From positions 124,001 through 188,000 of the forward strand of contig MU858067.1 in the NCBI GenBank assembly GCA_033297075.1: DNA of 64,000 nt. Reading direction: 5' to 3'. Made by a program: the position numbers and the translations under genes. This DNA is from Rhypophila decipiens. Taxonomy: Eukaryota > Ascomycota > Sordariomycetes > Sordariales > Naviculisporaceae. Shown in pieces: positions 57,362 to 64,000 of this stretch. The notes under the pieces are model-generated. The model was not told the origin of the DNA. It saw only the letters and a list, made by a program, of their open reading frames with translations, and did not search any database. How positions within the stretch are numbered: position 1 is the stretch's first letter; each line of letters starts with the position of its first letter.

Positions 57362-60300
57362 TTTTGATGATAAGGGTGTTGTCTGATGAGTAGTTAGTTA
57401 CCTAGCGAGAGGACATTGTACACTCTAACGAATCATACAGGCCACATTTTTTATTATTTTTAAAATTCGCTTTGGGGGACTCACGCGACGGCACTGTCTA
57501 CGAATGTGGATTTATCATCGAGGACGCGCTTTAAGAACTATAGTACTGTGTCGTGTCTGATTGAGGATTTACCACTGAGTGAAAACGACTGCACGGTTGG
57601 GCGTGCGAAAGCAAGCACAATAAACAAGAATGCGTACATACGGGGTATATAGGTCCTCCAATTGAACCTCCTCTCAACCAATCGTGATGATCATCAGCCA
57701 AATTCGCTTTAGCAAAAAGCTCGAATGGCTCAGTTGGGAGCGCTCTTGGCCACTAGAACTGGGTGGGCGGATGAAAGGGGAAATTTCCGAACAGCTCTAG
57801 CGTTGAGATGGTCGTGCCTTCGAAACGGGTTGGGAACGGTGGGCCGAAAAAGGTGGCCAGCGAGGGGGCTACTTTTTTTGTTCTTTTTACTTATTCCCTT
57901 TCAAAGAAGAAGACGGTGAATGTTAATGTGCTGTATGTGGGTAGTGTATTGGATTGTTATGCTTTTTTTTTTTTTACTTTGAGAAGGATGTAATTGTTTT
58001 GGTTTACTACTTGACACCGAGATTAAGGTGAACAAGCAGTCAGTCGAATGAATGCACAGATCCTGTTTATGAAGGGGATGGCACAATGGTATGTCTACTT
58101 GGTTTTCCATGGCTTATTGGACTGTTATCGGCGAGGAGGATACCTGCCCTGGGTACTACACCCGGAGTTTGACTGGGCCACATGTCCGCCGCTCAAGTCG
58201 GCCGCCTTTTGGAAGCAAGTATCATGAATCATGGGACTTGTAAATTTGTTTCCAATTTCCTTCCTTTGGGCTTTTGTTTGAGTATAAGATCCTCAGCGTT
58301 AAGAAATCCGTTTCATTGCCTGGATCATTACTTGCACACTCTAGACCCCTGCATTTACTAATGCGCTTCAATGTGGGGAGAATGGATCCAGTCAAGAGGA
58401 TGGGGATTCCCAGGAGGGGGGGCAAAGGTGCAGTTGGTTGCAAAAGTTACTTTAAGTTGTTGGTTGCTCAAAACGTTATCAGTATCGCGGTCATAAACAT
58501 CAGATTTTCTCTCATTTGCGTGTTGTTATTATCTGTTCCTGTTGGATGCTGCTTTGCTTGTTGGTTTGCCCCCCCCCCCCCACCAATCCTCTAGCTGATG
58601 ATGATGATTCTCATTAACGACCGGGCGGACCCTAAACTGGTAGAGGTACTATAGACGTCTTATGGACGTATTGGGTTGTACTAAGCTAGGTCTTATATAT
58701 ATATATAAGTATATACTACTTAATTAGTAGATTTAAAGCGGTAAAGTACTAGTATTCTAAGTATATAAATATACTCGCTTATAACTACTACTAGTTATAA
58801 AATTTAGTGTATTTAAGCCCCTAAATAGATTCTTACTAGTTTAACTACTTCTAAAGCCTAACTTTTCTACTATAGCTTTAGAGCGCTTTGGGTATTGGTT
58901 AAATAGTTATATAGTTAATTAGAAAACTACTATACTGCTATAGTGGGTTAAAAACTGGTTGAAGAAAAGGGTAACTGCTATACTAGTAATAGTAGTTACT
59001 ATAGCTAGTTAAGGGTCTTGTAAACTCTAGACGATTCTTCTAATAGCTATTTTTAGATATGATTATATACATATACATATTATAAGGACTTTATAGTGAA
59101 TCTAGGACTTCCTTATATAGTTAGTAATAAAGTAACTATACTTCTAGATTGCTATAGTTGCTATTGTCGTTGTTATTATTATTAATAGTATTTGTGGCCT
59201 ATAATGAATTTGCTGAAAATTTGCCTAAAAAGTACGTTGTTGGTACTCTTACTAGGATAAGAGGTTATTTGTCGGTATTTGGTAATGGTTTTCTATAGGA
59301 CCTACTGTTACCCGCCTTAATAGTAGGTGCTAAGAAAAGTTTGTGTCGGGGGGAAGTGATCCTCTAGCTGATGTACATTCGTACCGATGGATACCGCTGC
59401 GCAACGGAGCTTTAAATCTAAAAATAGTAAATCCCCGGATTTCCACAGTAGGCTACATTAGCGCTGCATGCCTCGAGCTAATGAACATACAAACCAACAG
59501 CATTTCTTCCTCTAATACTTGTTCATGAGTATAGGCTATTCATTGGTAGTGTTCAATTATTCGGACCTCGTATCTTGGATACCTCGTACCGAGCAAGGGG
59601 CGCTCTTGAAGACCAGCTTGACCCAGGTACAGTATACAAGACAAGCTATCCCTGTCTCACCCTCGATCTGGAAAGTACTTGAAGTGACCTACGGATACAC
59701 AACATTCAAAAAGATACGGCAAGGCTGAATAAGCCACCTTGTGCAAGTTAAAAGGTAACCAGTGTCTTATTAAGTTCAACGGGCCACCGTTTCGGTCGCC
59801 GGTGATCGGCTGGTACCAGCGTCGGCGTCGGCGTCGGTCTCGATCCGGACCTTGGTGATGCTCAGATCGCAAAGACGGGAGTAAATCTACACTAGATCCT
59901 CAAAGTTGAAGAAACATGCAACGGTTGATCGCAAGACAAAGCAGAATGTGGAGAGTCAGGAGACATATCAAGCCAACAGTGTGAACCAAATGTCTGAGAC
60001 TGCCTCTTCGGGCTTGATGTCCAAGTCTCGCAAAGCCACTGACTATCCTACCACGTACCATAATGGCTTTAGGGCCAGACGGCAGATTTCTCGAAGCCAA
60101 GTGACATGTCCTCCGAGGAAAGGACATTCGGCGGTTCCTAATGACATGCTAGCACGGGATATCACAGTTCTCTTTGTTACGGCAAGTCAAGGTACAGCTC
60201 TTTGATCGGAATACGTTCTTTCAACTTATTCATCTAAACTATCCCGTTTGATCTTGATCTCATCGCTATCTTCATACCATTTTCCAATCGTAAGGCTTAC

Positions 60301-60611
60301 AGATACCGCTATGTACTCCATCTCTCTCAGCCTCATATTCTTCATCCAAACAAGAAGCAACAGAAACTTATCATCTAAGAAAATAAACAATAAAATAAGA
60401 ATGAAAAAGAGAAAACGCCGTACCATATGCCGAGAGAGTATATATAAGAGCTCCCTTAAGAACCGTGCCGCCTGACCCCTGAGAATCAGGGGTCAAAGAG
60501 AATAGAAGAGAAAAATACGAATAAAGAAGAAAGGTAGTATCCAAAAATTTTCCAAGGAAAAAGAAGAAGTCAAAGAAAAGTATGTTACAATAGTTGATCC
60601 TTTTCAACCAA
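57362..60611. other. Convergent intergenic region containing a RIP-mutated insert
   Basis: This 3.25 kb separates the 3' ends of FRG1-like (+) and RlmA (-). It contains the AT-rich insertion described separately and short C and T homopolymers (C12 near 58570, T12 near 57963). No protein gene is supported; frames here are under 110 codons. Confidence 0.5.
58586..59373. mobile_element. AT-rich, RIP-mutated insertion flanked by 15-bp direct repeats
   Basis: The sequence ATCCTCTAGCTGATG occurs at 58586-58600 and again at 59359-59373. Between them is a block that falls to roughly a quarter G+C from about 58650 to 59340. In 58741-58800 I count 17 TpA and no CpA or TpG, the expected product of repeat-induced point mutation (CpA to TpA on both strands). 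No open frame or clear terminal inverted repeat survives. It is most simply a dead transposon fragment; a 15-bp target duplication would be unusually long, so the direct repeats may have another origin. Confidence 0.65.
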
Positions 60612-61553
60612 TCATGAATCCACCCGGACTCGCTTCGCCTCAGTTCCAAGGTCAATGTGGTCATGGCCGTGGTTTCCGCTGATTTCAGGGCTCTTCCGCT
60701 TGTGGGCGCCAGGGTCGTCTCGTAGGAAAGAAGGCCCCGTGCCGACAATGGGAGTGGCAAAATTCAACGGGCTTGGAAGGGTGTTGCTGTCGTACCCACG
60801 CGAGTTCCACTCTGGGGGGTAGAAGCTGCTGGGACTTGGTAGAAAGTCGTTGTTGAGAAAGCGAGAAGGCAAGGCCGAGACAGGCGTGTCGATATTCATA
60901 TTGTCGTTGTTTTGGCGAGGAACCGGCCTCGCGAATGGGTTCGGGGGCCCACTAGCACCGGCAGAGAGTATTGCCGAAGCAGAGGCAGAGGGAGAAGGTG
61001 GCGGCAAAATGTTGTGGCCGGCATCAGAAAGACGCTTCGAGGGCTGCGAAGTGGCGTCGGTTGTTGCGGTTCCTCGGGGCGATGTAGCTGAACCTCCTGT
61101 GGTGTTACCGTCTGAAGCCTCGTCGGGAATTTGAACCTTTAGGCGAGGCCGTGCTCCGCCGCCGCCGACACGAAGGCTATTCGATCGCGATGGCGGTGTG
61201 AAGATTGTTTCCGGGATAGACGATAGGGATGGGTTCCTTTTGACATCAATATGTGCTTGAGAATTCGCTCGCGGCGGTTGCGGGGGTGAGCTGGTGGCAC
61301 CATTCCTCGTAACACTTCCGACATCTAGGGACTGGGACCGGTTGGCTTCTGATTTCACCTCGGGATTGAACAGTGCTAGATGCTGGGATAGAATAGACCG
61401 GTTCTCATCGATAGGCGTGAATATGCTGCCACCTTTCCGCTGCGGTTGCTTCTTAATAACTGTGTCCAAGAGAGGAGGCTGACGAAGTCTTGAAATAGCT
61501 TCTGGTTTGGGTTCTACGGGAGCTGGAGCTTGGTTGTCCTGCTCGTGTTGTTG

Positions 61554-61590
<37 letters not shown>

Positions 61591-62621
61591 GGTTGCTCTT
61601 GGTGTTGAGGTTGTGGAGCCGGAAGCGGTGGGCTTTGCATAGGGTGGATTATTTGAGGTTGCGGGGGAGGAGGAGACATGTGGTGTACGGACGCTTGTTG
61701 TGGGATCTGGGAAGGTGGTGGTTGTGGCGGCGACACTGAATGTCGAGCAACTGAATGAGACTGAGGAGGGAAGTTGGGAGGGAGGGAAGAACGCCTGTTA
61801 TCCTCCATATACGGCTGCATCTGATGGGTATGCGCTTGTGGTGGAGCATATGTGTATTGCGGATGCGGCTGCGGCATACTGTGAGGAGGCATGCTAGGAG
61901 GATGCTGAGGGTTGTAGATGGCTGGTTGTGGCATGAACGCAAAGCCATTCACTGGTGGTGGAGGACCTTGTTGGGGCCCTCCCATATTTGGACCCATTCG
62001 CCTGATGTCATTCCGAGACGATGGCCTGGAGCCGGGGTGAGGTTGAGGAGTGTGCCCGCGTGGTACGCCATGTCCAGGATGAGGGCCAAACACGCCATTA
62101 GGAATGGGTGGTGAGGCCGAAGGTGTGTGATGTCTGCTGATGTGCGCGAATGGGGGTTGCCCTTGGAAATGTGGCGGGAGCATCTGATCTAGCCCGTCGC
62201 CCTGCGGAGGAGTTCCGTTCTCATCGTCATCGTCGTCGTCGTCGGCACCGCCATTGAAGTCTGAAGGGCCCTTGTGCTCATTCGGTCCACCATGCTGCGC
62301 AAACGTTAGCAAATTATATGTGTGCATCTGGACATCGACAGACGTACGTAGGTGTATCGCGTGATCAGGTCTCGCATATCGCCTGAGGAATACTCGTAGA
62401 GCTTCTTGTTGCTGCCGAAAATGAAAACAGCGACGTCGACAGAGCAGAGCACCGAGAGCTCATGAGCCTTCTTGAAAAGACCGCCCTTTCGCTTCAGGAA
62501 CGTGCTGAACGACGGAGAAGGTTAGCCAAAAGTGCCGTGGCGCAGAGCGATGTAATGATGCTTACACTGAGCGATTGCGGTCATCCTTGATCGCCTTGAT
62601 TTCGATCTTTCTCCGACCCAT
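60612..62621 (-). CDS. rlmA: MADS-box transcription factor, MEF2/Rlm1 type
   Basis: RlmA/Rlm1 acts at the end of the cell-wall-integrity MAP kinase pathway and activates wall synthesis genes in the nucleus. Three exons, 62621-62566, 62504-62348 and 62294-60612, give 631 residues; introns of 61 and 53 nt both have GCTAAC branch sites. The spliced N terminus is a complete MEF2-type MADS box ([19 protein letters not shown], then [40 protein letters not shown]). The introns split it at codons 19 and 71, immediately after the domain. The rest is Pro/Gln/His-rich and disordered, with 14 consecutive Gln. Conserved Ser-Pro and Thr-Pro sites (for example STPSP-like, TPIDENRS) are possible MAP-kinase targets. 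The C terminus ends basic (EAKRVRVDS). Confidence 0.93.
61548..61589 (-). repeat. CAG/CAA poly-Gln run in rlmA
   Basis: Fourteen consecutive Gln codons (CAG with some CAA) lie in the RlmA disordered region. The CAG core is likely to vary in length between strains. Confidence 0.85.
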
Positions 62622-64000
62622 CTTGTCTGATATGGGATGAAATAAACACTGGATAGAGTGCGCTGCGTCCGGACGCAATTGCGCAATTGATGTAATTCGC
62701 TACAATCAGCCCGATGCCGATGATTCGATCGGGCGATGTTGTCGTCGTCCCGAACAGGTGTGCAGTCGTGCTGGGTATACGACAGGACTCGACGGCAGGG
62801 ATGTAAATAAGACAATATGAAGCTATCGACAGCTACAGATAGGATGACAATCTATTGGTAGTCGGGTGAGGGTCCCTATATGAGTGGTGATGGTCTCGGT
62901 CTTGGAGTTGAAGGCCGGCCTTTGATTGTCGAGACACACAGACACAAACCGACGACAATGACAGGACGAGGCCGTCTTTTTGTGTCTTTTGGCGGAAGCG
63001 ACCGCGATGTCAAAGGACGACGTCAATTCCTTTGACTCGGTTTATGTTAAAAAGATACTCTGGTACTTGCGGCACTGTTCTGATGCAGTTGTGGGAACCT
63101 TGAGGCTGGTTTTGATGATCCAAAAATAGATCCGTTTGTCGAGGGGGAGGGTTTGCTTGGAGAAGTGAGGAGGGCAAAAAGTAGACGAGGGTGGAAAGAA
63201 AAGGGCAAAGTCAAGCAAAGAGGGCGGGCCTTCTGGGGCCTTGGGGGCCGCCAGGTGCAGGGAAGACAGGGAAACTTGGGGGAGAGCCGGAAGCCACGAG
63301 TCACGCTTGGCATGCCCAAACCCTGGGCAAGCCCACCAAGACCAGCGAGACCACGCTAGATGGGCACGGCAGGGGTCCCGAAACAGGGTGGGCGAAGGCT
63401 CGGCTCCGCGAATTGGTCCGTGCTTCTCACCAACGGTTTTCTGGAACCCACAGGTAGTTGACCCACCGCTACAGAAATTTAGTGGTTAGTCTTTGCAACG
63501 TCCCAGCAACTGCAGCGCAACACTTCACATTGGGGACAGTTCCTCCGCACCACTGACAGAATATTCTGTACAATGGTCCAATGCTCCGGGACCGCGAAGG
63601 CTGCAAATCAGTGCAATATAACCGGGAACAACTTTTACAGGCTCTTGAGGATTCACCCACATGCCCGGCTCATTAAATCGTACGCGTTGCAATTTCTCCT
63701 GCTAGGCGAGCCGTCTCCCGCCACTTCGGTCTGGCTATATCTTTCTTGGGATAAAGGAATCCCCTCAATAGACACTCAACAGGTATTTGCTCATGTTGAT
63801 ACCTTGAAGCCATCCTAATCTCAAACACGATGTGGGTGGAGTTGGTCAGCACGGCACTGAACTTGAGGGCGGCCTTTCCCTCGCCTCAAGCTAACAGCAC
63901 TCACAGCAGAGGTTGTCCTCTCGTACTGCTGGGGACCTGTCCAGGTACTGGACAGCTGAAAATTTGCTCGGTGATGACTTCTCCGAGCCCCACCTCACCC
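62622..64000. other. Upstream region of rlmA to the window edge
   Basis: This 1.4 kb contains the rlmA promoter side. Open frames are below about 90 codons and unconvincing. Near the right edge two stem-loops are adjacent (63904-63931 and 63937-63955; see findings). No complete RNA gene could be identified. Confidence 0.45.

Noticed and set aside
57715..57790. tRNA-like start: TGGCTCAGTTGGGAGCGC matches the A box and a D-arm.
   Set aside because: No anticodon stem pairs after it and no B box (GGTTCRANNCC) with a closing T-stem follows within 100 bases.
63911..63930. TCCTCTCGTACT resembles the complement of the sarcin-ricin loop of large rRNA.
   Set aside because: The match is only about a dozen bases; flanking sequence has no similarity to fungal 25S or organellar rRNA.

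Overview
This window is nuclear DNA of a filamentous ascomycete, most likely a Sordariomycete. Introns are short (51-79 nt, one of 388 nt) with GT...AG borders. The genes are typical of the group: a lipin, a trifunctional histidine enzyme, RlmA, a DUF3176 protein and WSC proteins. One AT-rich segment has the TpA-rich, CpA/TpG-poor signature of repeat-induced point mutation (RIP). No rRNA, tRNA or CRISPR was found.

Layout. 1-3309 (-): the 5' three quarters or more of a membrane-anchored fibronectin type III/coiled-coil protein that runs off the left edge. 6816-9230 (+): phosphatidate phosphatase (lipin). 11091-15291 (+): DUF3176 membrane protein. 15292-23730: an 8.4 kb stretch with no convincing gene. 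23731-25694 (+): a protein joining a CX2CX6C zinc-binding-like motif to a caspase-like fold that has lost its catalytic residues. 28319-30343 (-): GPI-anchored phospholipase B. 33567-36213 (-): HIS4-type histidine enzyme. 37254-38111 (+): TFIID subunit TAF9. 40039-41739 (+): CDF zinc transporter. 42757-44556 (+): FBXO9/Hrt3/Pof7-like F-box protein. 47309-52433 (+): a 1669-residue secreted protein with a quinoprotein-like propeller, Ig-like repeats and four WSC domains. 53287-54325 (-): single-pass membrane protein of unknown function. 54819-56086 (-): 2-oxoglutarate/Fe(II) oxygenase. 56419-57361 (+): FRG1-like nuclear protein. 58586-59373: RIP-mutated AT-rich insertion between 15-bp direct repeats. 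60612-62621 (-): MADS-box factor RlmA.

The genes are mostly housekeeping and do not form one pathway. Loose themes are lipid metabolism (lipin, phospholipase B), the cell surface (WSC protein, phospholipase B, RlmA of the cell-wall-integrity pathway) and nuclear functions (TAF9, FRG1, RlmA). Splice sites were read by hand. The spliced reading frames close to whole codons in every complete gene, which supports the models, but no transcript or database evidence was available.

The most unusual items are the caspase-like protein with Tyr and Ala in place of His and Cys, an 80-bp MITE-like element with perfect terminal inverted repeats and a 5-bp target duplication (5001-5080), the RIP-mutated insert with 15-bp flanking repeats, a 12-codon uORF whose stop overlaps the start codon of the caspase-like gene, and a splice choice in the DUF3176 gene that would remove its last membrane segment.
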